Below are positions 1 to 11,003 of a stretch of DNA of 30,033 nucleotides, piece after piece; position 1 is the stretch's first letter, and each line of letters begins with the position of its first letter. Made by a program: the position numbers and the translations under genes. Origin of the DNA: Lobulomyces angularis (taxonomy: Eukaryota > Chytridiomycota > Chytridiomycetes > Lobulomycetales > Lobulomycetaceae); the NCBI GenBank assembly GCA_027604685.1, contig JADHYX010000271.1, positions 1-30,033 on the forward strand, given 5' to 3'. Below the pieces are notes generated by a model. It was not told the origin of the DNA. It worked only from the letters and a program-made list of their open reading frames with translations, and did not search any database.

Positions 1-119
1 TATATATATTTTTATTTTATCAATAATCTTTTATAAATCCTAACTTCAAAGTAAAATAGAGGTAATGCTTTTTTTAAAGATTTAAATTAGCTAAATAACA
101 GAAAAAAATGTAAAGCTTT

Positions 120-2218
120 TTAATTCAAAGGAAGAAGAGGAGTCAAGTTAACACCACTTGCGTGGCTGAAAATACCATGAGGATCAAATTGTTTTTTCAC
201 TGTAACGAGTTTGTTGTAATTTGGACCAAAATAACTTTCAGCTGGAACGTTAAAGTCTACATAGCCTTCATAATGGGCCCCAGTACTGAAAGCATTGAGT
301 TTTCTCGTTGTTTGTTCAATCCATACTAAATCTGGGTTTGTTGACTGAACATAAGGGGTACTAAATTTTATAGCGTAGTGAAGAGATGTGATTTTGTTTC
401 CTAAAATTATATTAAAGGTTTTTATTATCAAGTATTGCTTAATTACCTCTGTGTGGATAGGCGATACTGGTTTCACTAACTTCATTAAAATACCCTAAAA
501 AAAAAAAACAAAAAAGAAAGACAAGTTTTATTAAATTATATTTACCACCAAATGCTTCAAATTGAAAAAAAGCATTAGAAGGAGCAACTCTGAAAATATC
601 ATAAAAAGTTTTAAATTGAGCTTCAGTAAGTGATTCATAAAATTCAATCACACTTCTTGAAGTTTCTTTGGTAACAGATGAGGTCAGTCTTGTATAGGTT
701 TTTACTAATTCAGGTTTACTGCATTTCGGATCTGAATCTCCAAATGAACTTTAATTAAAAAAAAAAATAAGTATAATAAAAAATTTTATTTTAATGTTCT
801 TTACTGTGAGCCTAAAGCACTGCAGGCAATAGGTTTTATAGTTTTTTTATCTAATTTTTGAAAGCTTATTCCTGAAGCATCCAAAACCTTTTGAAAGTCA
901 GAGACAGAACCTGTAGTGAATGATTATAGGAAAGTTTTAAATTTTTAAAAAAAAAAATGTTAAAAAACTTTTAAAACATACCAGTATAGTGGCATAACAA
1001 TTTAATGTAACCACCAGCTATGGTCAGTTGCATTGTTAATTCTTTCGGAGCGCTTGGAGTAGCCCTAATTAAAATAAAATTAAAACAAAAAAGAAATAAT
1101 TTAAACAAATTACCAATTGTACCATGCAGGAAAAACTGTCATAAATTCGGTTATTTTCCAATAAAATTTGGCCATAGCATTCAGTGGAACTTTGAATAGA
1201 TTTAACTCATATTGAACGACAATGCCGTAAGAACCACCTTAGAATTAAAAAAAAATTTAAAAAATAATACAATTTTTGTTAAAAAATACCACCACCACCG
1301 CGTAAAGCAAAAAATAAATCAGGGTTTTTGGATGCGCTACACGAAATTATTTCTCCATTGTAATTGACAATCTAAAAAGAATAATTTCTGAGGCAAACTC
1401 ATAATTTTTTTTATCAAACTTACTGTTGCAGATAAAATGTTGTCAGCGGCCAAACCATATTTTCTAGATATCATTCCGTAACCACCAGCTGAAAAATGAA
1501 TTTAAAAAAAGTAGAAAGGTTAAAGCTGAAAAACCAAAAAAAAAAAAAAAAACCTGAAACGTGACCTCCTAGACCAACACTAGGACAAGTTCCAGCGGAA
1601 AACATAAGGTCCGGGTGAGCTTGTGCAAGAGCAGTATAAAGATTACCCAACCTAATTCCAGGTTCAGCAGTAGCAGTGTTAGCTTGTACATTTACCGTCA
1701 ATTTATTCAATTTTTCAGAAAAATCAATAACCAAAGCATTACCCAAGGATGATAATCCTTCAAAAGAGTGACCTCCGCTTCTAGGGACTAGAATGTAATA
1801 GTTAGAAACAAAAAAAATTATTTTTTAATTAAATTAAAAAAATTTATGTATATTTTTTTTGAATGTATTATTTTTTTTTCTTTTTTGGCTTTTTTTTAAT
1901 TACCAGGATTATATCCAAAAGCTCTCGCACATTTAACCGCTTGTTGAACTTCAGAAACTGATCCAGGGTAAATTACAGCAGCAGGAAAACCTAACATAAA
2001 AGAGAATTGAACAAAAAAACGTTTAAAAAAACAATTTCGTTACTGCTTATGAGATTTCTAACACCAGTTCTAGCAAGTTCGTACTTTAAACCATCTCTGG
2101 GAAAGGTAACATCAGGAGAATTAACAATATTTTTCAAGCAAGCTTCAAAATCTGGAACTGACTGAAAGGAAGTTGTTAGAGTAACAAGAAGGTTTATTGT
2201 TATGAGAGTTAACAACAT
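120..2218 (-). CDS. Secreted berberine-bridge-enzyme-like FAD oxidase, 11 exons
   Basis: Joined exons: 2218-2044, 1990-1904, 1787-1554, 1488-1424, 1371-1290, 1237-1114, 1064-982, 910-805, 748-546, 494-447, 400-120. They total 1488 nt and encode 495 residues. Residues 1-18 are a hydrophobic signal peptide. The FAD-binding domain has RSGGHSFEG (His94) and GTCPSVGLGGH (Cys155), the two positions that in this family carry a bicovalent 8-alpha-histidyl/6-S-cysteinyl FAD. They are followed by YGMISRKYGLAADN and LRGGGGGSYGIV. The C-terminal BBE domain ends in YFGPNYNKLVTVKKQFDP. Family members oxidise alcohols, sugars or alkaloid-like substrates with O2, releasing H2O2; the substrate here cannot be read from sequence. 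The protein is probably exported. The gene is divergent from the permease at 2990. Family assignment is very secure and exon borders are nearly so. Confidence 0.95.
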
Positions 2219-2989
2219 TTTTATAGAAAAAAAAGAACAAAATAAAAAATTGTAAAAACCCTTATTTATAAAAAAGAAGGTTTAAAAAGGAGAAAATGTT
2301 TGAGAAATACATTTAATATAAAAAAATAGTTATCTTCTCAACTGCAATCGTACTTTGAGAAATATAAAAAAAGGTTGCTGAATAATATGAAAATTAACTA
2401 AACTTAATACAAAAATAGGTTTTAAATGAGAAAAAGTTTAATATATCTTCTCAACTGCAATTGTACTATGAGAAAAATAAAAAGAAAGTTGCTGAATGAT
2501 ATGAAAATTTTAACTAAACCTAATACTTTTGAGAGAAAAATGTATTATTTAACATATAATATATCATATCATACATTATATTAAGTGTTATATCTTACTA
2601 TTTATCATACTCCACATCATAATAATATACACCTATAGTATTTACATATCTATAATGCAATAATTTCCCACCAACATTTCATCATCCAAACTTTTTATTT
2701 CCTTTAAAATTCCTTCAAAAAAAACCAAAAGTAGTCCCCTCAAACTATTATAAAATCAATCATAACAATTAACCAACTCTCTACGCTCTTTTAACTTATC
2801 CAAATATCTTTTATTTTTTTTTTTTTAAAATTTTTTTTTTTTTTTCGTATAACCTTCATAATTTTCCTATTGCCAAAGCTTTTTTCTTTTTTTTTTTTTT
2901 TTTTACAAAATATTTAACCTCATCAAAAAAAAAAAAACAAAAAAAATAATATTAAAAATTCATAACTTAAACAAAAAAAAATAGTTAAT
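2219..2989. promoter_or_regulatory. Divergent promoter region, oxidase/permease
   Basis: This 771-base non-coding stretch lies between two divergently transcribed genes. Its oxidase-proximal half carries an ~80-base module present twice (described separately). Its permease-proximal half, from about 2810, is a run of poly-T and poly-A tracts ending just before the permease ATG. I found no open frame of note. Control of both genes from this region is inferred from position only. Confidence 0.6.
2331..2526. repeat. Near-identical ~80-base module present twice
   Basis: The block at 2331-2410 recurs at 2444-2526, with a period of about 113 bases. Both copies begin TATCTTCTCAACTGCAAT and end CTAAAC(T/C)TAATAC. 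They share GTTGCTGAATxATATGAAAA and differ by a few substitutions and small insertions. Each copy starts with a short dyad: TTCTCAA at 2335-2341 faces TTGAGAA at 2355-2361 in the first copy, and the second copy has an imperfect version. The position upstream of the oxidase start suggests a duplicated regulatory element; that is inference. Confidence 0.85.
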
Positions 2990-5084
2990 ATGACTATTTC
3001 AAATCACCAAAGCAAACTTGATGGTCAAAATTCCGCTGACACTATCACTAAAGAAATTGACTTGGATGACAAGCTTTTGGAAGAGCTGGTTTGTTTTCGT
3101 TTTTATTTTTTTTTTTATCACTTCTCTATAATTTTCTTTTTTCGATTTTTTATTTTAAAAAATCAAATAAATACTTCATAAATTATTTACCAATAATTTC
3201 TAATTTAGGGTTATAAACAAGAATTGTATCGTGGATTTTCCTCTTTTATGAATTTCAGTTTTTGCTTTACAGCCGTAGCTGTAATAAGTTCTTTAAGTGG
3301 TCTTTTTGAGACTGGTATGGCAACTGGTGGTCCAGCGTTATTATTTTGGTCTTGGATAATAGGAGGTATTTTTCAAACTTTCAAAGAAAAAAAACAATAA
3401 CTTTTTTAAACTTTCCATTGATATTCTCTCTACAAAGATTTAATTATATTTTTTATTTTCTTTAGGTGCTTTGAATATAATCGTTGCATTATGCTTAGCT
3501 GAAATATGCTCTACATATCCATCTGCTGGTTCTGTATATCACTGGGCTGGTATAAAAATTTTTTGATTTTTTTTTATGGTAAATCGTTATTTTTGAAAGG
3601 TTCTTTGGCTTCTCACAAGTGGGCACCATTGTTAAGCTATATCACAGGATGGTTTAACTTTTTGGGAAACGCTGCTGGTGACGCCTTTTTTGCTTATTCA
3701 TTCTCTGGAATGGTAAATTCTGTTTATCAAATATATTATCCTGATGACAGTTTATCCGTTCCTGCATTGGTTGCTGTTGCTGTTGCTGTTTGTTGTCTCT
3801 GGGCGATACAAAATGCCTTGAGAATCGACAAAACTGGATGGTTCAACAATTTTGCTACTTTCTATCAAAGTACTGTAAAATACATTAGGTTTTTTTTTTT
3901 TTAATTTTTTTTTTTCCTAGTTTTTACAATGTTTTTCATTATCATAACTCTATTTGTTACATGTTCTACTAGCGGAATACCTCTTGCTACACCAAATCAA
4001 ATGTTATTTACATATTACAATGGCACTGGTTTAGAAGGTGACGGTTTTGCTGTCACATTATATGTCACATTGTTGGGTACTTTAACCACCTTATACTCGT
4101 ATGTTTAGAATTTATTAAATCTTTTGTTTTAACATAAAAAAAAAAAATTTATGTATCTATATAGATTTACTGGTTATGAAGCTGCTGGCCATTTAGCCGA
4201 AGAAACTCATGGAGCTCAAAAGTCCGCCCCACAGGGAATATACTATTGTGCTCTTGCCAGTTTTGTTGTTGGTTTAAGTTACTTGATTGGATTACTTTCT
4301 GCTACTGCCAGTGACGTCGCAGGATTTGTTGAGAACGAATTGACTATCACCAATATATTCCAAAATTGCTCTGGTTTTTCATTAGGTGTTACTTTAGCTA
4401 TTTTACTAGTTGTTAATATGTACTTTAGTGGAATGAGTAGTATGACTGTTACTACTCGTATCTCGTTTGCTATGGCAAGAGATGGAGCATTTCGTAAGAT
4501 TATTACCAATTTTATTATAGTTTTGTTAACCCGTTTTTTTGTTAAAATTAGCTTTTAGCGAAAAAATTAGATATCTTACTCCGGTAAACAAGGTACCAAT
4601 GGGTAGTGTTTTTTTAGTTTTGGCTATGGATATTATTTTTGTCTGTTTAAATTTAGTAAATGAGACTGCGTTTTTAACAGTTACCTCAATTACAGTTATT
4701 GGATTTCAGATATCATATGCCATTCCATTATTTTTAAGAGTTACTCATTCAAAAAATACTTTCGTTAAAAAAGATTTTAATTTGGGACGTTGGGGTTATC
4801 CATTGGGTAATATATAAATAATAATAAAATTTTCTAACTTATAAAAAATTTTAAAAAAAGGTTGGTTAAGCTTTATTTGGCTCGTAATTACCTCATTCTT
4901 ATTTTTCTTACCAACAACATTCCCAGTCGATAGTGCAAATATGAACTATACATTCGTTATTGTTGGGCTTGTAGCCACTGTTGGAAGCATTCATTGGATA
5001 TTTTCCGCTAGACATTGGTTCAATGGACCAGTCACTAAACCATTACAAATTGTGGTTGAAGAAGATGTAAAATTTGTAGAATAA
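2990..5084 (+). CDS. APC-superfamily amino acid/GABA/choline permease, 8 exons
   Basis: Exons 2990-3088, 3209-3365, 3466-3549, 3600-3869, 3921-4098, 4165-4493, 4552-4806 and 4861-5084 join to 1596 nt, 531 residues, the usual length for the family. A short hydrophilic N-terminus is followed by about twelve hydrophobic segments. Diagnostic stretches are MATGGPALLFWSWIIGG, the STYPSAGSVYHWAG motif, KWAPLLSYITGWFNFLG, FTGYEAAGHLAEETHGA, and FAMARDGAF joined across an intron to PFS. These match the fungal amino acid/choline transporter group that includes GABA permease Uga4 and plant/fungal BAT1-like carriers. It should act as a proton-coupled importer in the plasma or vacuolar membrane. Substrate choice (GABA, choline, basic amino acid) cannot be fixed. 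The third acceptor of intron 6 at 4551 was chosen because it restores AFPFSEK. Confidence 0.95.
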
Positions 5085-5183
5085 TAGAAAAGTTGTTTCT
5101 CTTTTTTTGATCTGCTGATTATTATTAAAATTTTTTTTTTTTTTTTATTATATATATTTTTTATCAAAAAAATAAATAGTTAA

Positions 5184-5206
5184 AATAATAATAATAATAA
5201 TAATAA
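5184..5206. repeat. (AAT)n microsatellite
   Basis: About seven uninterrupted AAT units follow the permease stop codon, in the 3' flank between the permease and the convergent MLRQ-like gene. This is simple repeat with no inferred function. Confidence 0.85.
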
Positions 5207-5320
5207 AATATAAGAATAATTTTTTAAAAAATTCAAAATGCTAATAAAACAAAAAAATTGATTTTTTTTTTTTTTGGGTATGAGACCAAAAGAAATAAAA
5301 ATTTTATATTATATTTTTTT

Positions 5321-5713
5321 CTAAAATTGTTTGCGAGACCAATGAGATTCGAATCGGCCATTAGGATTAAAAAATTTAGTGGTTTCAGTTTCTATAAAGT
5401 AAAGATTATAAATTTTTTTTGTAATAATTTTTTTTTTTACGTTTTACATCCATCCAGGGTTCAGGGTTTCCCTTTCTGTTCCAAACAACATCAGGACCCC
5501 TTGCAAGCCTGGAAACATACCATGTTGCAAAACCTAAAAAAGATCAAAATAATTAAAATAAAGAATAACAATTGAAATAAATGGGTTACCAGATGAAAAA
5601 ACCATCAAACCAAGAATAGGATAGACAGCAACAGGAACTCTAAGAAATAAAATGAAATTTAATACAATTACTTATTAAGATGTGTTTTACCTTGTCAAAG
5701 TATAAATGGCCAT
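5321..5713 (-). CDS. MLRQ/NDUFA4-like respiratory-chain subunit, 78 aa, 4 exons
   Basis: Exons 5713-5691, 5639-5590, 5533-5441 and 5391-5321 join to 237 nt. The protein has a single membrane segment (about residues 11-29, VAVYPILGLMVFSSGFATWY) followed by ARGPDVVWNRKGNPEPW, the hallmark of the MLRQ/B12D family. It ends with TTKFFNPNGRFESHWSRK, which fits the fungal version of the tail (TKL..VN.KF...W.R) rather than the animal one. The last intron is needed to reach that tail. Reading straight through instead gives a lysine-rich nonsense end at 5406. Family members sit in the inner mitochondrial membrane as complex IV (formerly complex I) accessory subunits. Its presence implies conventional respiration and argues against a hydrogenosome-bearing anaerobic fungus. 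Confidence 0.9.
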
Positions 5714-6241
5714 TTTTTTTTTATTTTTTTTTACTTTTTTTTTTATAAGTATTTGGAGATTTTGCATGTGTCTTCATGAAGATGACATCTTTGAAGTGAA
5801 AAAAAAAAAAAAATTTAAAAAATAAAAATTTGCAACAAAAAAGTTTTTCAAAAAATGTTAAAGAGCAAATGCTGCCAGAAAAATCAAACCAACGCAAAGT
5901 AGATTATTAAAAAAAAAAAGGAACATTTTGACACAACTAATTCTAATTTGTCAATTTTTTTTTCGATGATCTACTCTTGCAATAATCACATTATGCAAAT
6001 GTTCCTAGATTTAAGCATTCCAGCATTTCGTTTATAAAAACTCTAGTTTCTATTTACTGATCTTTATCAACTTGAAAACTGCAGAAATCCTTATCTCGTT
6101 TTTATTTTTTTTTTTCCAAAAATTACTCAACCCCTGGTTACACATACTGGAAAAAAAAAAATTTTTTTTTGGCTTTATTTCTTTTTTTTTTTTTTATAAA
6201 TTTTATTTTTTTTGTTTTCAAAAATCTAATCAATTTTCGTT
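5714..6241. promoter_or_regulatory. Divergent intergenic region, MLRQ-like/ING
   Basis: These 528 bases separate the start codons of two divergent genes. The stretch is AT-rich with many homopolymer runs. No open frame with recognisable protein content was seen on either strand. Promoter function is inferred from position. Confidence 0.5.
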
Positions 6242-7482
6242 ATGGATTATTCTGATATGTTGGATTTTCACATTCAGAAGTTAAGTGGACTTCCTCCTGA
6301 AATCAATTCCATCTTCAATGGTAGCTTAAATTTTTTTTTATTTTTTATTTTTTAAAACACCCTCCTTTTTTTTTTCTTCTTTTTCTTCTGAATAAAATAT
6401 ATATATATATATATAAATAAAAATTAAAAAAAAAATTTAAAATAAAGACATTTCAAAAAAAAATGAAAATCAAAAATTAATTAAACGAAAAATTAATGAC
6501 ATGAAGGAAGAAATTAAAACTTGGTACCAAAAAAACCCATCACCGATAAGTAAATTAGATTTTGAATCTGAAAATCCATCTCTCTTAGGCGAAATTCGTT
6601 CGCATTATAGCCAATTACTCAATATAGCAGATGAAAAAATTGAGCAATCAGAAAGAACCGTTAAACTACTGGATTATTATTTAAAAAAATTGTATACCGA
6701 TGATTTAATAAGCAGTACCTTTAACAGCAATGAATTCACAAACTATAACAATAATACTACCTCTGTTTTGAATGATGATTTTATTGATGAAGGTAAAGAC
6801 GAAAGCTTTATTTTTTTTTTTTTGTTATTTTTCTCTACAGAAAACTTTGTGAAAAAAAAATAAAAAACCATCATTTAACACTGTAAAAAATTTTTTTAGT
6901 ACCAAAGTGTGTTACAACTCTACAGCAATCACCAAAAATCGTTAATACAACAATACCCAAAGACTTTTCTCTACCTCAAACTCCAATTCATGTCGCTGGT
7001 ACCCCGGTACCATTGAGAAATCAGCGATCCTCAAGAAAATCCGCCTTATCTTCTTCTACAGCAGCAAATCAACCATCTTCTGTTTTAAAGCAATCCATCT
7101 TAAAATCATCTTTTGCCAACAAATCTCCATCATCAACCAAAAAAAAGAGAAAAAACAGTAATAACAACAATGTTGGCAATAAAAAGTTAACCGTAAACAC
7201 CCTTAACAATGGTGGAAGTGGTGATGATCTGGAAAATTTGATTAGTCCTGATGAACCAATATATTGCACATGTAGGCAAGTTAGTTTTGGTGATATGATA
7301 GCATGTGATAATGAGGTTTAAATTTTTTAATTTTATTTTTTTATTGTTATTTTTTTTTTTTCATAAAGCAATGCGAAATTGAATGGTTTCATTTGAGTTG
7401 TGTAGGTTTAACAGAAAGTCCTTCAGGCAATTGGTTTTGTTCAAAATGTTCTGAAAAACAAAAAAAATCTAGAAAAATATAA
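6242..7482 (+). CDS. ING-family PHD-finger chromatin reader, 4 exons
   Basis: Exons 6242-6320, 6448-6792, 6900-7315 and 7369-7482 join to 954 nt, 317 residues. The N-terminal helical ING domain spans about residues 1-115 and opens with [20 protein letters not shown], the usual start of this domain (short leader, LxxLP). A basic, Ser/Lys-rich linker follows, including [13 protein letters not shown], a likely nuclear signal. The C-terminal PHD finger (264-307) has a complete C4HC3 set: Cys264, 266, 277, 282, His288, Cys291, 304 and 307. It includes [11 protein letters not shown] and the aromatic Tyr263/Trp286 pair that in ING proteins cages H3K4me3. ING proteins recruit histone acetyltransferase or deacetylase complexes (yeast Yng1, Yng2, Pho23). 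Which subclass this is cannot be decided. Confidence 0.94.
6397..6415. repeat. (AT)n run inside ING intron 1
   Basis: A short uninterrupted AT dinucleotide tract lies within the first intron of the ING gene. It is simple repeat only. Confidence 0.8.
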
Positions 7483-7769
7483 TTTTTTTTTTTAAAAAAA
7501 AATTTATATAATATCATTTGGTTAATTTAATACAATCATTTTTATTTTTATTTTTTAATTTTTTTATAGTTTGGCCAAAATTTTTTTTTAAGTTTTTTTT
7601 ATTTTTTTTTTTGTTAGTAATATTGTTAATGTATATTATATTAATTTTATTTTTTATTTTTTTAATCTATTTTTTTTTTTTTGTAAAATTCAAAAAGTTT
7701 ATAAAAAAAAAAAAGAATGAAAAATTTTTTTTGTATTTGAAAAAGACGAATAAAAAAAAAAAAAATATT

Positions 7770-9314
7770 ATGGAAGTTTTGCATCAAAACAAGTCGCTTT
7801 GTTGTTCGAGTAAACTTGTCTCTTTGGATGATGAAACAGGAATGGTTTGTTCTACGTGTGGTGAAGTTGACAAACAAATTTCATGCATGAATCAGTTTTC
7901 GATGGATCATACTGAAAAAGAGTTTGATTTCAATTATAATTTAAGTACAAACTTGCAAGTACGAAATAGAACAAAAACGAAGGTCAATCTTACGGTAAGC
8001 AAAATCAACAAAATTCGACAAATAATTTCACAGCAAATGTCAATTGCTGGATATCATAACCTAGTTGATATCGAGGCTAGAGCACAGGAACTTTGTGAAA
8101 ATGCTTTGATGATTGAGGAAAAGGAAAAAAAAATTCAAAAAAAAAATTTGGAACATTTGATTCTCTGCTGCATCTACATCTCGCTTAGAGAAAATTTTTT
8201 TACCATTACCCTTCATCGACTTGCTGTAAAAAAAAATTTAATATTTAAAAATTTTATTTTTTATTTCAATTTTTTTAGACTGTACTAAATTTAAAAAAAT
8301 ACATCTTTTCACTTGGAAAAATTTTTTTTAAATTAAAAAAAATTTTTAAGTTGACATTGGTGTCTCTAAACTCTGCACAATTTTTTAATGTGATTTTTTT
8401 GAAATTAAAAATACATGACGAATTTTTGACAAAAAAATGTTCCGAAATATTAAACTTAATGCAAAATTGTGGACTAGATCTGGGTAAAAAAAAAAGAAAA
8501 TTGCTTTTATTTATCAAATATTTTTCATTTTAATATTTTTCTTTTTGTGATAATTTTTTTTTTTAAGGGAGAAGACCTGAACTAATTGCTGCTGCGTGTT
8601 TTACTTTTGCATTTGGTGTAAAATTAAGATCCACCCCAAAAGCAATAACATTTCTTAAAGTTGCTGCTTCAGTTGAAGTAAAAATTGACGCAATGAGAGA
8701 GAGATACAAAGAAGTGATGAATATTATGGTAAATGAAATGAATAAAAAGAGTAATTTTTTATTTATTTTTTTTTAATATTGATTCTTATATATTACATAA
8801 AAAAAATTTTTAAACAAAATAGTTTGAAATAGGTAGTAAAATTGCTTGGATTAAAGGAGAGTTTAAAAAATCAGATGTATTTAAGTACTATCCCTACATA
8901 CTTTATTACTCCGACAACTTGAATACAAGAAAAACTGAAAGTGCAAAAAAATCTCAACTTCCAATTGATGTTTTTTCTAAAAAAAACTACAGTGACGAAA
9001 ACTCTAGTTTAGATAGTAGTGATGAATATTCGGAGGATGATCTAAATGTTGAAACCAGCAACGATGGTGCTTTAAACATTAATACTGACATATTTTTGCC
9101 ACCATCATTTGTTAAAAGTAAAAATCGAAATTTAGAATTAACAGCCAAAATACAAAGAGCAAGAAAAAGAATTAAATTGATGCAAGAATTTTTTACTTCT
9201 GAAGGAGAAGAATTTTTAAATTTAGATGAAATGGATACAATTGTTGAAGACCTAATTTTACAAGGTCAAAGTGATGAAACTATTTTGAATAAAAATTGGA
9301 AAAAGTTAATTTAA
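7770..9314 (+). CDS. Diverged TFIIB/BRF-family transcription factor, 4 exons
   Basis: Exons 7770-8225, 8279-8483, 8568-8728 and 8823-9314 join to 1314 nt, 437 residues. The N-terminal zinc ribbon reads CCSSKLVSLDDETGMVCSTCG. The second Cys pair is normal, but the first pair lacks one ligand: Lys8 sits where a Cys is expected, with His5 or the adjacent Cys12 as possible substitutes. Two cyclin-like repeats follow. The first has LILCCIYISLRENFFTITLH and then LKKYIFSLGKIFFKL, which resembles Brf1 more than TFIIB. The second has GRRPELIAAACFTFAFG (from Gly221). The C-terminal third is acidic and Ser-rich, and no Brf1 homology block was recognised. TFIIB-family proteins bridge TBP-DNA and an RNA polymerase; a pol III (TFIIIB) role is the better guess. 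An open frame extends upstream to 7518 but is poly-T translation, so the ATG at 7770 was preferred. Confidence 0.78.
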
Positions 9315-9571
9315 AGACCAAAGATATCTATATAAATATATATATGAATGAAAAGGAAAAGAAGAAAAAAAAATTTTAGAAAAGAATAAACTTTAAAATT
9401 TGTAGGGAAGTCATATTTCAAAAAAAGAACATGTAGGTTATCAGAAGTTTTGTTTTAAACTAAACATTTATTGTTCATTCAAAAACAAATTTTATCAATC
9501 ACTGTCATGTTTGCTTCGAAAAAAAAAAAAAAAAAAAAAGTTAGAAGGTTTTATAATAAAAAATGAAAATA
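9315..9571. other. Convergent 3' region, BRF-like/kinase-like
   Basis: AT-rich sequence between two convergent stop codons, with a 20-base A run at about 9520-9539. It may hold a short terminal exon of the kinase-like gene on the - strand: the acceptor at 9514 after the T-run would add two codons and a stop at 9505. No other feature is visible. Confidence 0.5.
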
Positions 9572-11003
9572 TTAATTATTTTTTTTTAATAAATTTTTTT
9601 TTTTTTTAAATTTTACTTTATATGTGTTTCTGTCTGGAAATTTTAAATCCAATTCCAGTTCTTCCTCTAAATCCTTAAGTGAAGTTTCATTTGTATTAAA
9701 ATTTTTTCTTAACCTAATTTCACCTTTAAAATTATTAATGAGTTTTTCAAAATCTCTAAACTTTTGTTCCAAGTTTGTTATACTAAAACTTGTTGTAAAA
9801 TCTATCAAAAAAACTTTTCCTGTATCTTTTTCAACGAGAAAATTTCCTGTATTTGTATCCTAATTTAAACAAAAAAAGAAAAATTAATAAAAAAAAATTT
9901 TAAATTTTTTTTTTGTTTTTAACCCCATGGAAGTAGCCAAATTTATGAAGTTTTTTTATCTCATTTTTAGCCTTATGAAACAAACTTTGAGCTGTAAACT
10001 TTGAATTAGTGTCTTCCAATTCCTCTTCTAAAGTTTTTCCATTTATAAACTTCATGACTATCCCTTTAGAAGAAAATAACGGTTCTCCACCACTTGTGCC
10101 CATTAGCTTGTGCCTGTCACTTTCTCTTTGGACGTCATTTTTTGAAAAGTATTTGTTTAAAATTTTAATTGCAACCAAGTTTTTTGGATTGTTTGATAAT
10201 CCTTTTTTTTTACAGACATAAATTTGACCATCGGCGCCATATTTTTTTTTAAAATTTTTTTGTATGATATAATCTTCAATCTCAAATTTATCTAAATCAT
10301 TTTTGTCTTCAAAAAATTTTTCAAGTTTAAAATTTTTTCCAATTTTTGTAAACTTTTTTGTTAAACTTCTTTTTAAATTGTTGAAACCAACGTCTATAAT
10401 TGGTTTTATTGTTTTTATTTTTTTTTTGTTTAAATTTTTTTTTTTTTATTAAATAAAATTAAATAAAATTTTTTTAACAAAACCAGAATTTTTGTCTACA
10501 AGGCTAGAATGTCTAGTTTTAAATAAACTTGAAGTTCTTTTTGAAAACGGAGATGAAACTGCATTTGAAAAATCTTCGTGAAAGTCACTATCAACTTTTT
10601 CATCTTGTTCCGAAAATTGAATTGAGGGATTTGCTGTAGAGTTTAATGTATCAAAAGTAGTATTACTATTTTGATGAAATGGACTAATAACTGAATTGTG
10701 CATGGTATGTTGGTTATCAAGATTATTCATTTTCTTAGTGTCACTGGTAAGTTTGAGAGAAACATTTTCCCCAGAGGTACAATTTTCGGCAATGAAAGTG
10801 GCAGTTCCATCTACACAATTTGTCGGTTTAAATAAGTTATTATTTGCTGACAGTGGTGCTTTATCACAGTTAATTGAATCAACCTTTTTTATGGTATGTT
10901 GGCAACTGTCAACTCCATGTGTGTCAGGTCTCTTAGGTAAACGAGGTGGTTTATTTGAATTTACTACTATCTGGCTGTGATCATTTGAATCAACTTCATT
11001 CAT
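9572..11003 (-). CDS. Atypical minimal protein-kinase-like protein (HGD/DFT type), 3 exons
   Basis: Exons 11003-10484, 10393-9924 and 9859-9572 join to 1278 nt, 425 residues. Residues 1-173 are a low-complexity Asn/Ser/Thr-rich tail with a proline motif (KPPRLPKRP). The kinase fold starts near residue 215. It has a Gly-rich loop YGADGQIYVCKKK, the ATP-anchoring VAIK (Lys250), a candidate helix-C Glu264, and hinge MKFINGKTLEEEL. The catalytic loop is HGDTNTGNFL (Asp331, Asn336) and the metal site LIDFTTS (Asp350). HGD replaces HRD and DFT replaces DFG. Only about 75 residues follow Asp350, so most of the usual C-lobe and activation segment is missing. The HGD form occurs in Bud32, RIO and some bacterial effector kinases; I cannot place it in one of these. 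The Lys-rich end may be intron translation (alternative end 9505). Confidence 0.8.

Noticed and set aside
4279..4509. - strand open frame inside the permease
   Set aside because: Antisense shadow of a securely assigned transmembrane exon.
5341..5360. GATTCGAATC, resembling a tRNA B box / T-psi-C loop
   Set aside because: The five bases on either side cannot form a T stem on either strand, no A box or acceptor stem is present upstream, and the sequence is better explained as coding (last exon of the MLRQ-like gene).
7518..7769. N-terminal extension of the BRF-like protein from ATG 7518
   Set aside because: The translation is Phe/Lys/Leu homopolymer from T- and A-runs; the zinc ribbon begins directly after the ATG at 7770.
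10696..10980. 94-codon + strand open frame
   Set aside because: Exactly antisense to the low-complexity first exon of the kinase-like gene, whose splice phases and total length are consistent.
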